Of a DNA stretch of 64,000 nucleotides, positions 12,201 to 24,349 are shown one piece after another. Origin of the DNA: Parapristionchus giblindavisi (Eukaryota; Nematoda; Chromadorea; Rhabditida; Diplogasteridae); NCBI GenBank assembly GCA_943737045.1, contig CALSFV010000340.1, forward strand, positions 1 through 64,000. The letters run 5' to 3'. The notes below the pieces were generated by a model that was given only the letters and a program-made list of their open reading frames with translations, was not told where the DNA came from and did no database searches. The stretch's first letter is position 1. Each line of letters opens with the position of its first letter. The position numbers and the translations under genes were made by a program.

Positions 12201-13200
12201 ATATATAATTAAAAATCAGAACTTATACAGGTGTTTATTCTTCAAGCGTTGTTCCGACCGTCTAGGAAGCAGAACGTATGATTTATTATTTAAATGAATC
12301 AATTTAGCTAATTCAGATGAAAATTTTCAAACAAAAGTAAGAGAAAATGGAATGGGATGCGTAGCTAGAGTTCATTTATAAAACTTTGTCCGGAAAACTA
12401 TAAAAAACAGAATTAAAACTTTCCGAACAATACAAATTCCACTCCTTTGCGGCGCAATACTCTGACACCACCCCCTTCTTCGCGCGACATTGCATTTTCG
12501 CTTATTTTATCGAATTTTATCGCCTTTTCTCGCAGTTTCATTGGGCTTTCAGCAAAACTAAAATTATATTCATTTAAGAAACGTTCGGAAAACCTCCTGA
12601 AATTTTGCGAAAATTTTAGACTGCGTTTTGCGTGATGATTTTTCTTTTTTTTTCAACTGTGGAGAAGTTTACTAAATTCGGCATTTGCGTGGTTTATGAA
12701 AAGCTTTAGAATTCTAAAAAATATTGTTATTAGTATTTTATACATCCCTATATATTATCTCTAAAGATAGTAATAATCAAAAATATTTAAGAACCAAATT
12801 GACGCAGATGCTGCGGCGATGAGGAGGCGAATAGCAGAAGTTATTATTTATTTTAAAAGACAACTCATAAATAGATATAAATAAATATCATAAATAAATA
12901 TTTAGGTGAATAAACGATGTCCGAACTGTGTTGTATTCGATGTACAACAGCGACATCTTATGGAAAACAATACAACATTTCAGGTATATTAATTATTGAT
13001 TATTATTGATTTATTTATTGATTTGATTATTGATTTGGAAATTGCAGCTTGTCCATCCGCACACTCGGCTACAGTACTTCGAGAAAATCCTACACTATAC
13101 ACCATATGGATTGAGATTGATTGAACCGGTCATTGCGAATATGTCGAAAGAATTTGATCGGATTATGAGAACAAATAGCTCAAAAGTGTTCATTGGATAA
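9110..13200 (+). CDS. OAC-type membrane O-acyltransferase with SGNH-like C-terminus
   Basis: Eighteen exons: 9110-9154, 9354-9439, 9493-9616, 9735-9875, 10091-10186, 10258-10422, 10475-10573, 10633-10813, 10865-10931, 11142-11287, 11352-11411, 11461-11567, 11633-11753, 11911-12022, 12070-12175, 12231-12275, 12906-12983 and 13048-13200. Phases are continuous and give about 643 residues, the usual size of nematode OAC proteins. Acyltransferase-3 landmarks are LRGYSVLAVVIFHFFPD (with the conserved His), YGYLGVDVFFVLSGYLI, THTWSLSVEIQFYCLAP, FNSTLARLWQF and IGDISYTLYLVHWP. After a YEKWYL junction comes a lumenal SGNH-like region with IIGNSYANN. Members of the family move acyl groups across or at membranes; the substrate here is unknown. 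Oddity: the acceptor before exon 14 reads TTTCAT where TTTCAG is expected (11,909-11,910). Paralogous fragments lie at 29.2 and 31.2 kb. Confidence 0.85.
9184..9272. repeat. ATT trinucleotide microsatellite in OAC intron 1
   Basis: Runs of TTATTATTA interrupted by one AATAAAGTT and one TCACT. The poly-Asn and poly-Ile frames across it are artefacts. Confidence 0.9.
10993..11088. mobile_element. Palindromic MITE, family D, in OAC intron 9
   Basis: GTGGTGTTACATTTTTC is mirrored by GAAAAATGTAACACCAC; GC-rich loop with GTAAGGACGGAGACGC. Related elements at 28,070 and 38,566. Confidence 0.85.
11803..11889. mobile_element. TTAA MITE, family A, in OAC intron 13
   Basis: TTAAAGGGAGCGTTACCTC start, AGTGAGGTCCCTTTAA end. 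Shortened in the middle. Ends about 20 bases before the changed splice acceptor. Confidence 0.8.
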
Positions 13201-13741
13201 TTTAAACGTGTTAATTAAAGGTTTCTACATAACATGCAGTGAATCACAATTTGTGAATGTAAATGAATATTTATTGAATATTTCATTTGTCGTACTCGAT
13301 GGGGAGATTCTTTCTGCGAACCATACCGTCTCCCTGGAACCATTCACGACGGAATTGTTTGGTGGATCCATCGGGGGTGTTGGTCCACTCGATGGTGATA
13401 GTTGTTGGTGTCCCGGAAGATAATCGATTATTATAAAATTAATACTGTCCGAAAAATATAATTTTTTTTACGTGGTGTATTTTCGTCATTCTTCAATGGT
13501 GGAGAAGTTTACGAAGGTCGGAATTTGCCTGGTCTATAAAAAACTTTTGAAATTCGATTATAGTTTGGTAGATTGATATCTACAATTGCGCCTCCATTCA
13601 GTAGGCGAAGACTTCGCAGGGGACAGCAATGGGTCAACTTTTGATGAAAATTGAGGTGATCTCCCTATTTCTCATAGTAATTCTATTTCGACAGTTCGTT
13701 GTTCACCAATAATCGTTTCCATCATTTCTACGTGTTCGTCT
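13201..13741. other. OAC downstream region, no second gene seen
   Basis: No AATAAA directly after the stop codon and no further exon chain. The segment at 13,490-13,560 resembles 12,655-12,720 (GTGGAGAAGTTTAC...), suggesting a short dispersed repeat. Confidence 0.45.
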
Positions 13742-14024
13742 CATGTGGTGTTAATTTCTTGTAAATGGAATTGGAAATTGTAAAAAGGGTGTTAATTTTC
13801 TACTTTGTAAATAGACTTGGAAATGGGGGGAAATTTGAGCAAGTTGAGTCTCACCACGAAAAACCCTTTGCGTGCAAGTGGAAATATTATTTTTTTCTTG
13901 GCACTTTGCCAAGTTGAAATTTTGCTTTAAAAAATTGAAATTTCTTGATTTAAGTTTGTTTGCGCTACATTACTTATTGTTTTTACGTGATTTTTTGTTC
14001 CAAATGATGAATCAGTACTCCAGG

Positions 14025-15347
14025 CTCCTCAGTGGCCGCTTCTTCTCGTCGGTCACGAGCGACATGCCGTGCACTGGGCGATTTCCCTCAGGTTGGTTGG
14101 CACTTTTACATTACGTGCGCACTTTTAGATGATTTGCCGTTGATAATTGCTTTCTATCCGGTGTATTTAGAAAAAATAGAGCTTCTGAGACCTCAGCAAG
14201 TCATTGGTGTGCATCATTGAGGTGTAAATATTCACTAATATGTTAAACTAGAACGGAAACTAATTTCAACTCTGTCGATCATTTTCACTGATATCAGTTC
14301 TTGTATTTCTTACTTCTACGTGGCCATTCGTGTACACATAGCGACCAATCGATTATTCTACACTTGGCGGCCGTTCTAAATTTCAAATACATGGCGTATA
14401 AGCGTGTTGCTGATTTATTTTAATTAATTTGCTTTCAGAATCGCTCTTTTCTTGACCACAAGCTCCGCTCCTCTACCACCTGAAGCAAATCGACGTCATG
14501 GTTGGTTTCCTAGCATCATACGTGGGCACCACTGCCGCTAGCGGCAATACGCCCCCGATTTTTGACACCCGACCCCCCGATTTTCCTAAAAATCACTCAA
14601 AATGACGTATAAATGCTCCATTTTTTGCTTCCGACCCCCCGATTTTTGCGTCCGACCCCCCGATTTCCATTTCCAGCGGCAATGCCCGCCCACGTATGCC
14701 TAGCATCTTCCACTTACTTTGTCTTTACTTCTCGTCGTCAATCGATAATCTAAACCTACCGTAATCCTGCTAGTCTATGAACTCGTTTACCGTTATACGT
14801 AGCTTAAAGCGTTCTACTTAGACGTAGCGGCCGAAACAACATAGGGCACATTATTAGCTAACTTATTTATTTAAAAAAAATACATTTAAAGTGCATGCAT
14901 ACTTATTCTTGTACATCTATTAATATTTTTAATTTAATTATTCATTTTAATTTATTTTGTTCCAGAATCAATCGATTCGTCATCCTCGTCAAGGGCCACG
15001 CAGATGAAGCGCGTCGACTACAAGGTTGGTCACCTCCCATACACTACCTCATATTTTATTCGATGTAGATCGTTCTGTGATATTAGACTTGATGCACTGT
15101 GGTCTCTTTAACCTTTAGCGAACGTAGCCTTATGTTCGGGAGACGAATCCTTATAGTTTATCTACAATATTAATTATCGATTGATGGTGGATTTGTTTAG
15201 CATTTGGAGTGTTTGTGCGGCATGTCCTAATCCTTTAATTTGCAGCTTCGTGCTACTTGTACGTCTTCTCGATTTGCGGATGCGCTCTCCTACTTGACAC
15301 TACTTGATAGTGAGAATGAACATTCCGAATCACCTGGACTGCAGTGA
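14025..15347 (+). other. Possible spliced gene inside the palindrome (tentative)
   Basis: Four exon-like blocks with good acceptors: one ending at CCCTCAG before GTTGGTTGG (about 14,092), then 14,439-14,500, 14,966-15,024 and 15,246-15,347. The first three all end before the donor GTTGGT. Joined, the last two read SIDSSSSRATQMKRVDYK and then LRATCTSSRFADALSYLT to a TGA. The first three blocks are mirrored in the right arm; the last one is not. The frame of the first block is unsettled and no family was recognised, so this may be chance or a gene fragment carried by the element. Confidence 0.25.
14517..14698. mobile_element. hAT-like MITE with 8 bp target duplication
   Basis: Starts CATACGTGGGC and ends GCCCACGTATG, flanked by CCTAGCAT on both sides (14,509-14,516 and 14,699-14,706). 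The uninterrupted site exists in the mirror arm (TTTCCTAGCATCTTCC read in inverse). A related sequence is near 25,385. Confidence 0.9.
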
Positions 15348-16178
15348 AGCCTGTACTGTACATTGTAGTTTGAAAGCTTTGTATTCTTCAGTTTTTCATC
15401 AATTAATGTACATTTTGTATTCCGAACCATAATTACTTACGCACAGTCTTATCAGTTGTTTCATGTACACAAAGATATATAAAGCTATTGTAACAGGTAC
15501 ACGATTATCTACTTTGTAAACATATTTATAGGTTAAAGCTTATTATAATAACTCTGGAGACAATTTTTTATTGTGCACTTCTATTGTAATATTATAAAAC
15601 ATATTGTAATTAAGATAAACTCGGGTTGGCAAGTAAAATCCAATTTTATCATGCTGAAACATAGAAAAACATGAGGGGAAATGTGATACAAAGAATTATT
15701 CGATAAGAACAACAAAACGAGGAAGAGGCCACACATTAATCATGTCAGAAAAAAAGATTAACTATTACCAGATTCGAGACGAGAAAACATTACTATAGAT
15801 AGGGACCGTATCGTGAAAATCACGAAAGTGCAGTAAAATTATATTTTTATCAATTTTCAACCTAATCGGCTATTCCGATTCTAATGAGAAACAAGAAAAA
15901 ACACAAAAATAAAATATAAGGATAGAAAACTGTGCTTAATTATTATCTGCTGATGTTACGAAAACTACAGTATCCACCTTTGTGTTGTGTCATGCGCTGG
16001 GTCACAACATATATTTATCAAGTGAAAATTCGAATTATTTATTATTTCTCGCAATTTAATGTTCTCTCATAATGTAGAAATATTGTGCAGATGATCTTTA
16101 AGCAAAGTGATATGTTCTTCATCAAGGAATGCTTTATTTCCACATAAATCACCGTAATCGTATCGAAAGCTAAGAATG

Positions 16179-17110
16179 CATGCTGCACGAGCGCGGCATC
16201 CACTACAGCATAGAGATTAGTATTAAGAGGAAGCCTAGTATCTGGCGCATGTAGTGATGTATAAATCGTAGTGAGTACATTTCAAAAATGGAGGAAAATT
16301 CGATCTTAAATAACAAACTTTGGTGGAAAAAGCTAAATCGAACTTGTTTCGCAGCATGCTGCAGGCGCGCGGCATTCGATACAGCTCTAATCGTAGTATC
16401 AAATAGTAGTCTACTGTCTGGTGCTTCGAACTGTGTATGAATCGTACTGAGTACATTTCAAAAATTGAAGAAAATTTTAGCGCAAACGAAAACGTTCAGC
16501 AAAAAAACGGGAATCGACTATCTTTCGCAGCATGCTGCAGGCGCGCGGCATTCGATACAGCTCTAATCGTAGTATCAAATAGTAGTCTACTGTCTGGTGC
16601 TTCGAACTGTGTATGAATCGTACTGAGTACATTTCAAAAATTGAAGAAAATTTTAGCGCAAACGAAAACGTTCAGCAAAAAAACGGGAATCGACTATCTT
16701 TCGCAGCATGCTGCAGGCGCGCGGCATTCGATACAGCTATAATCGTAGTATCAAATAGTAGCGTACTGTCTGGTGCTTCGAACTATTTATGAATCGTACT
16801 GAGTACATTTCAAAAATTGAAGAAAATTTTAGCGCAAACGAAAACGTTCAGCAAAAAAACGGGAATCGACTATCTTTCGCAGCATGCTGCAGGCGCGCGG
16901 CAGTCGATACAGCTCTAATCGTAGTATCAAATAGTAGCGTACTGTCTGGTGCTTCGAACTGTTTATGAATCGTACTGAGTACATTTCAAAAATTGAAGAA
17001 AATTTGAGCGCAAATGAAAACGTTTAGTGAACAATCCGAAATCGCAGCATCCTACAGACGTGTGGCATTCAATACAGCTTTAATCGTTGAGTGCGCGGAT
17101 AGCCTAGTGT
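16179..17110. repeat. 176 bp tandem repeat
   Basis: Units begin at about 16,351, 16,527, 16,703 and 16,879 with exact 176 bp spacing; decayed units flank them at 16,179 and 17,044. Each contains the self-complementary CAGCATGCTG followed by CAGGCGCGCGGCA. Confidence 0.9.
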
Positions 17111-19313
17111 CTGGTGCTTCGAATAATGTATGAATCAGATTGAATGCATTTCAAAATTGAGAAAAAATTGAGCAAAAATAAACAACTTCATTAACAAAAA
17201 TATACTGACATCCGTAAACTATTTCCCGGATTAGTAAAACACAGAACTGAATATTCTGAACCGCACAATCCGGTACCTAACTATAGAGTACTAGTAGTTA
17301 TCACCTTTCGATAGAACGGGAATAAACCGTATTCTCTCCAAATGGATACGGTAACCAGGTCAATATAAGTCGACGCGCTTCATCTGCGTGGCCCTTGACG
17401 AGGATGACGAATCGATTGATTCTGGAACAAAATAAATTAAAATGAATAATTAAATTAAAAATATTAATAGATGTACAAGAATAAGTATGCATGCACTTTA
17501 AATGTATTTTTTTAAAATAAATAAGTTAGCTAATAATGTGCCCTATGTTGTTTCGGCCGCTACGTCTAAGTAGAACGCTTTAAGCTACGTATAACGGTAA
17601 ACGAGTTCATAGACTAGCAGGATTACGGTAGGTTTAGATTATCGATTGACGACGAGAAGTAAAGACAAAGTAAGTGGAAGATGCTAGGAAACCAACCATG
17701 ACGTCGATTTGCTTCAGGTGGTAGAGGAGCGGAGCTTGTGGTCAAGAAAAGAGCGATTCTGAAAGCAAATTAATTAAAATAAATCAGCAACACGCTTATA
17801 CGCCATGTATTTGAAATTTAGAACGGCCGCCAAGTGTAGAATAATCGATTGGTCGCTATGTGTACACGAATGGCCACGTAGAAGTAAGAAATACAAGAAC
17901 TGATATCAGTGAAAATGATCGACAGAGTTGAAATTAGTTTCCGTTCTAGTTTAACATATTAGTGAATATTTACACCTCAATGATGCACACCAATGACTTG
18001 CTGAGGTCTCAGAAGCTCTATTTTTTTCTAAATACACCGGATAGAAAGCAATTATCAACGGCAAATCATCTAAAAGTGCGCACGTAATGTAAAAGTGCCA
18101 ACCAACCTGAGGGAAATCGCCCAGTGCACGACATGTCGCTCGTGACCGACGAGAAGAAGCGGCCACTGAGGAGCCTGGAGTACTGATTCATCATTTGGAA
18201 CAAAAATCACGTAAAAACAATAAGTAATGTAGCGAAAACAAACTTAAATCAAGAAATTTCAATTTTTGAAAGCAAAATTTCAACTTGGCAAAGTGCCAAG
18301 AAAAAAATAATATTTCCACTTGCACGCAAAGGGTTTTTCGTGGTGAGACTCAACTTGCTCAAATTTTCCCCCATTTCCAAGTCTATTTACAAAGTAGAAA
18401 ATTAACACCCTTTTTACAATTTCCAATTCCATTTACAAGAAATTAACACCACATGAACTATTTTTTCTAGTTTATCTCTTGCATTATTTAATGTATAAGT
18501 TCTACGATGAAGGCGAATTCTCTTATCACGGGTCTCCTGTAAAAGTGTAGCAAAAACGGCCGGGTCTGCCACTATGAATTTTTTTTGTCTCCGATTTCGA
18601 TGAAAGTCGGTCAGTGGGTGTAGTTGGGGGCCATGAGAAGGCATATCCACTTGATTTGGCCAAAATTCCAAATTATCGATTTTTTGTGATCTACTCTGAA
18701 AATGATCATAACTCGGTTCATTTTCATCGTACATCGAGCTGACAGGTGTCATTCGAACCGTATTATAATGCTCTCAAAAAAGTGTTTCATGACCCGTTCG
18801 CTGTAAAGTCGTATTCAGGGCGAAAAACGCGAAAAACACATTTTTTGAACAAAAAGGTGAACTTTTCTCGAAAATTTTCTCTTGAGTACACGCGTATTAT
18901 TGCAGAAAACAAGTTGTCAGATCACGGTCAGAGTCGGTATGTTGTTCATTTACCGTATCTCTGTCTTCCCAATACCGTTTTATAGAGTACACAGGACTTA
19001 GTCATTTTTTTCCGCCTCAACAGTTTTTCGATCGTATCTGCTTTCAAAATGGTCCAATCGACTATTCGAAAAAATGAAAATGATGCTCTCGGAAAGGCGA
19101 ATAAAAAGTTCTATCATGATCGAATAGCTATGACAACTCATTTTCGAGTTATTCGAGGAAAATCACTACACTTTCTCCTTTTTCATCGATTCTAATGAAT
19201 GAACGGAAAGGAAATTATTCTTTGTACAGCTACAATCTACCCAACCGACTTTATTTTATATTATACATGAGAAAATATTATAAAATCAAGCAATCAATAT
19301 GCAATTAATAACA

Positions 19314-19752
19314 TCACTGATCGAAAACGAGGGATGTAGACAAGTCAGGGGCCTCATTCATGAAGAAAGTTTTCATCTCGGTTTTCATCCAGTTGTAGAT
19401 TGCATCGGAGGAGATAGTCAGATCATCCTTATGTACTTTCACTTCATCCTCAATTCCTCCTCCCTCCTCATCGTATTCCTTCTCCCAGTTGTTGATGAAA
19501 TCCATATCCAGTGCCACATCTCTCTTTGCTCTTGTGGTTCTCTTCAGCTTCTTCTGTGTCTCCTCCTTCTTCTTAGCTAGTAGATTCCGAATGCAGTTCT
19601 TGATCTGATCGTGTGACATTCGGTTAGCGGGCATGATATCCGTTCTGGCCTTCATTCTCTTCTCGACTTCTTCTGCTCTCAGCTTGTTCCTGACTGCGTA
19701 GAATTCCTCGAATTGATCGATCACTATCTGCTTGGCAACAGAGTCGTATGGG
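19314..19752 (-). CDS. Hypothetical charged protein inside the inverted-repeat element
   Basis: Open frame read on the minus strand from about 19,752 to a stop at 19,314, giving some 145 residues that begin near APYDSVAKQIVIDQFEEFY. It is rich in Lys, Arg and Glu; the block DQIKNCIRNLLAKKKEET is helical and loosely resembles the third helix of Myb/SANT-like DNA-binding domains, a guess only. A C-terminal acidic stretch follows. The 5' end is broken by a 62 bp hAT-like MITE (19,757-19,818); beyond it the frame can continue to a possible acceptor (CCAATAG) near 19,851. Position inside the arms suggests an element-encoded protein. Start codon and family are not known. Confidence 0.45.
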
Positions 19753-19756
19753 GCAC

Positions 19757-19818
19757 AAGGGTTGGGCGGAAAAGGGTGGTAAAAAAATCGGTAACGGGAA
19801 TTTTTTCCGCCCACCCTG
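19757..19818. mobile_element. 62 bp hAT-like MITE in the element ORF
   Basis: AAGGGTTGGGCGGAAAA at one end, TTTTCCGCCCACCCTG at the other; flanked by 8 bp duplications TGGGGCAC at 19,749-19,756 and 19,819-19,826. Confidence 0.9.
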
Positions 19819-20534
19819 TGGGGCACTCTTCTTCCGAATGCGAAATGCCTATTGGTCTCGGATGCTTCTCGTATTCCTTGAATGATTCCGAAAGTTGACC
19901 GATTCCGACTCCTTGATGAACCTTCTCGAGCATTCTCTTTTACAGTCCAAGGACGAAATCTACCATTGATACTCCGGTCTGATGTTGTGCTCCTCTGTCC
20001 CAGTGACGTTCAAGATTCCAATGACGGAGTAAAGTGGCTCTCGCTTTGTAAATTGGTGAGGCGAAAAGGAGAAGAAAAAAGGGAAAGGAGACACTAAAGT
20101 GTGCATTAGATTATGAGATCAGTAAATGAAATATGTAATTTCTGCAAGAATTTTTCCATAACTGGCGCGAAACAGCCGACTAAATCGATGTTGATAAGGT
20201 TTTTCTCGAATAACTCGAAAATGAGTTGTCATAGCTATTCGATCATGATAGAACTTTTTATTCGCCTCTCCGAGAGCATCATTTTCATTTTTTCGAATAG
20301 TCGATTGGACCATTTAGAAGGCAGATACGATCGAAAAACTGTTGAGGCGGAAAAAAATGACTAAGTCCTGTGTACTCTATAAAACGGTATTGGGAGGACA
20401 GAGATACGGTAAATGAACAACATACCGACTTTGACCGCGATCTGACAACTTGTTTTCTGCAATAATACGTGTACTCAAGAGAAAATTTTCGAGAAAAGTT
20501 GGCACTTGTTCCGCAAACGCCCACGCCCCGCCCC

Positions 20535-20580
20535 CTTCTAGCCCCCACCCCCCCCCCCCCCCCCGAGAGGGGGGGGGTGC
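20535..20580. repeat. Poly-C/poly-G tract
   Basis: A run of C followed by GAGA and a run of G; likely a hairpin and error-prone in assembly. Confidence 0.8.
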
Positions 20581-20939
20581 GCCCCAGCCGGCTCCTGCTC
20601 GGCGACTTCTCCAAGAAGATGGAGAAGTCCGGGGCAGGGAAGGGACTCCATCGCGAAGTCCCTTCCCCAAGCCAAAATTCTCTCAAAAGAGAGAGGCACA
20701 ACTGATGAATCAGAGGCGAAGAATGAGGAGGCCGAGCGCTATTTATAGGGGGCCGTACAAACTACAATCCTGGCATGCACACTCTCTAGATGTGACACAC
20801 TCTCTCGCTCACTCTCGCTCTCTAGCTCTCTCCTCTCTCATATCCTCTGCGTGTGTGACCCGGTCTGTCTGCATGTCTGTGCTCTAACCAGAACATGCTA
20901 TAACTGCAATGGTTGTATGAATTAATTTATTAAGAGTAG

Positions 20940-21190
20940 TGCAAGGATGAGGTTATCGGTGATGAATAAAGAATCGGCTGATTGGTATGGAATAAAGAAT
21001 GAGCTCATCGGTAGTAAGTGAATAACAAAATAATCGGTAATGAATGAAGGAATATGAAAATCGGTAGTGTAAAAAATAGGCAAATCGGTAATGACTGACA
21101 ATAAAAGGCTAATCGGTAGTTAATGAAAAATCGGTAGTTAATAAATGAAAAAGAATAGAACGGTAATCAATAAAAGGAATAGGCTAATCC
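20940..21190. repeat. Degenerate short tandem repeat
   Basis: Irregular units of ATCGGTARTNAATGAA-type spaced 20-40 bases apart. Confidence 0.6.
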
Positions 21191-21534
21191 GTAATGTAAT
21201 TAATGAAGGAAAAATGAGAAATAAATGATTAGTGACCGGGATACATGTGGGCGATGAATACCAGTAGAACAAAGAATGTTTGGTTGGGGGGATACTTTCT
21301 TCTGAATATGAACTCGAACGTAGTAGAAGTGACGTTCGCACGAGCAATGCCATTGGCCCGCTTTTGGTAGCGCTTGTAGAGGGCCCACATCCCTTCGATG
21401 CCGTTCGTACAGGCACCGGTGTCAGGGTCCTTGAGGGTAGGTTAGTACGAGGTTAGTACGAGGATGGTATGTTAGTAGGTTAGTTTTTTTTTGACCCCTG
21501 CCATTGTCTTGCTAGGTCGTCATTAGTTAATCAA

Positions 21535-21665
21535 GAGCGAGATAGCGTTGATATATGAGAGAGTGCACGAGAGAGAGGACGAGGGAGCGCTGAGATATGA
21601 GAGAGTGCGCAGTGCATAGTGAGAGAGGGCGAGAGAGTATTGAGATATGAGAGAGTACAGAGTGC
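21535..21665. repeat. GAGAGAGT-rich tandem repeat
   Basis: Units of GAGATATGAGAGAGTGC with variants. Confidence 0.7.
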
Positions 21666-22041
21666 TAGGATGGAGGGGGCGGGGCGTGGGCGTTTGCGGA
21701 ACAAGTGCCGAAAAGTTCACCTTTTTGTTCAAAAAATGTGTTTTTCGCGTTTTTCGCCCTGAATACGACTTTACAGCGAACGGGTCATGAAACACTTTTT
21801 TTGAGAGCATTATAATACGGTTCGAATGACACCTGTCAGCTCGCTGTACGATGAAAATGAACCGAGTTATGATCATTTTCAGAGTAGATCACAAAAAATC
21901 GATAATTTGGAATTTTGGCCAAATCAAGTGGCTATGCCTTCTCATGGCCCCCAACCACACACACTGACCGACTTTCATCGAAATCGGAGACAAAAAAATT
22001 CATAGTGGCAGGCGTTTCTACACTTTTACCGGAGACCCGTG

Positions 22042-22736
22042 TTATAAATGGGTTGTCTAACTAAATAGCAATACTGAAAGGCTGCTTACTCCAAAATTTA
22101 TGAAACCAAACGATGACTACATCTGGACCGTCGAAACTATTGAACATATAAGAATCACTTGTTTTATTTGTAGAAGAGACTATTTCTTGTTTTGCATGGT
22201 TCGGAAACTATGCCGATCTCTTTTATATCGAATTGCTATGCGGCGAAGGTCAGCCGGGTTAGGTGAGAGGCAGAGGAGAGAAAATCGAGAGTTGGGCGAG
22301 ATCTAGCCTTTGAGCGACTTCCGTTCCTTAGAGCCCAGTGCCATTTTCTTATGGAAGTACATTTTATACGCACAATAATAATACGTGAAATTGTAAAACT
22401 CTTCATTCACAAAATAAAATAGGAAATACTGTGATACGTTATTAAAAATCACAGTGACGCAAGTTTTTCCATCTGACAGAAACAAAACGTGACCAAAACA
22501 TCATTTCCTGAACAATTTAAACTTTAAAAATTTGCAAAAAATCTATTATTAGTATTATTTTTCTTATCGTTTCTGAATTTGCTGTCGCACCTGTCATAGG
22601 AGTATCAAATAAATAAATAAATAATGAAATAAAAATAGTTGGCACCACATGGGAAGCGAACCAACCAGTCAAAGATATACATACAATCCAAGCGTTCTCT
22701 GGAAATATTTACCGTATGTGTAAGCGAACTATTAAC
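22042..22736. other. Intergenic, no gene seen
   Basis: No exon chain or RNA gene; short (AATA) run near 22,610. Confidence 0.5.
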
Positions 22737-22788
22737 AGAGGGTCCTTAGTAATATTGCCAATTCCCCAAGGATTTCTTTTTGTGGTTA

Positions 22789-23255
22789 TATCGTACATGT
22801 AAAAATAGTTGTATCATGAACGGTGTGAATGGATCTGAACGGATCAGGCCGATCAAACGGGATTGTGAGCGAGCCGGCCAGTTTCGTTATTTTTCTTTCT
22901 TTTCATTGTTTTCTTTTTATCGAATCTACTATATCGAAATACATTAGGCCAAAATATTGCCATTTAACAAAAATCATCATTTTCGCGAGGAATAAATTGC
23001 TCCAATGAACCAAAATTGACCCATTTATTCAGCGTAAAATAGGAACAATTTATTCATTTGTAAAGCAATGATTTTTGCTAAATGGCAATATTTTGGCGTG
23101 ATTTCTTTCAATACAGTAGATTCGAAGGAAAGAAAAACAATGAAAAGAAAGAAAAATAACGAAAATGGCCTTCTCGCTCACAATCCCGTTTGATCGGCCT
23201 GATCCGTTCAGATCCATTCACACCGTTCATGATACAACTATTTGTACATGTACTA
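22789..23255. mobile_element. Palindromic mariner-like MITE (P1)
   Basis: TATCGTACATGTAAAAATAG start mirrored by CTATTTGTACATGTAC; flanked by TA. The empty site is visible in unit B (TTGTGGATATATAAAG at 29,763). Confidence 0.75.
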
Positions 23256-23623
23256 TATAAAGACATTGGTTGTTCATATATTACAGAATAATTATGTATA
23301 CATACATATAGAAGAAGAAATCTAAGCAGAAAAAAATAAGGAAGTTAAAGGGATCTGTTCAAAGCACAAAATACTCAGTCTGCACTCAACACTGACGTAG
23401 AATAGATTAAATCTCATAGCGAATTGTTTATACGTAGATCTGAAAAGCGAACTGTGAAATCCGGTTTTTAGTAATAGTGTCATTGGGTGTGAAGATATGT
23501 CGTTGCAGAGATCATTTTTACATCCATGCTTGTCTTCCAGACCATCGACTTTCCAATTTTTTCAACATATTTGTTTGACTATGTGATAGTGGATAGGCCC
23601 GCTGCACGCATTTTATCGACCCC

Positions 23624-23712
23624 TTAAAGGGAGCGCAACCTCACTCAATGGTCTCTTTGACGCGCAATGCTCTCTCGTTGTTAGAGAACAGAGAAATAGT
23701 GTGCGCAATGAA
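23624..23712. mobile_element. TTAA MITE, family A, left part (interrupted)
   Basis: First part of a family A MITE; the rest is at 28,838-28,871 after the 5.1 kb insertion. The uninterrupted version is at 30,746-30,866. Confidence 0.85.
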
Positions 23713-24349
23713 CTCCGCATTTTTAGGGGGGCCAATAATTTGGTCAAAGTGGGGCCAATAATTTGCTAAAAGTTGAGTCTCGAATTAGGCTACCAGACAA
23801 GCCCCACTTGAAAAGTTGAGCCATTAATTTGGTCAAAATAATGCCCCCACTAAACTTTTCGCTAAACTTTAGTCCCAATTAATGGCTCAACTTTTCAAGT
23901 GGGGCCAAAATTTGGTCATAATAATGGCCCCACTAAACTTTTCGCTAAACTTTAGTCCCAATTAATGGCTCAACTTTTCAAGTGCGGTCAATAATTTGGC
24001 CAGTAATTTGGCTCGACCACTAAAAGTTTAGCCCTTTATTTGCTTACTTTTTTTTCCAGTTCCATTAATGTTTATTACATATTTAAATGATTTATACATC
24101 AATTAACTTCTTTATCCTCAGAACAAACAATATTTACATATCAATTACAACATGAAAATGCAAATGCAACGAACGATAAACATTTAATGGATCTTGTATC
24201 ATTAACAATATATAACTTCTAACAATATTATAACTTCTTATTTTATTTATAACAATACAATCGCGCTTACGAGAGAATCGAAAAGAGCTAATTTTCTGAT
24301 ACTTAGTGGTCTGTGTTCTACGACTATACTGATGACGATGGATAGTCAT

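Larger units (their letters stand above)
13742..18455. mobile_element. Large palindromic element, 4.7 kb
   Basis: The left arm (13,742-15,019) and the right arm (17,369-18,455) are near-perfect inverted copies; outer tips are CATGTGGTGTTAA and TTAACACCACATG. The centre holds a 176 bp tandem array. The arms are about 1.1-1.3 kb and differ chiefly by a 182 bp MITE in the left arm. No transposase was recognised. Possible exons in the left arm are listed separately. Confidence 0.85.
18528..22041. mobile_element. Inverted-repeat element, 3.5 kb
   Basis: Terminal arms: CACGGGTCTCC at 18,528 and GGAGACCCGTG ending at 22,041, with arm identity running for about 330 bp to 18,860 and 21,715. A second inverted pair lies inside (about 18,860-19,160 against 20,190-20,500). 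The interior holds a 170-codon minus-strand ORF and GC-rich simple sequence. Confidence 0.8.

Noticed and set aside
20377..20887. Pro/Gly-rich frames around the poly-C/poly-G tract
   Set aside because: Low-complexity translation overlapping an inverted-repeat element; no exon signals.
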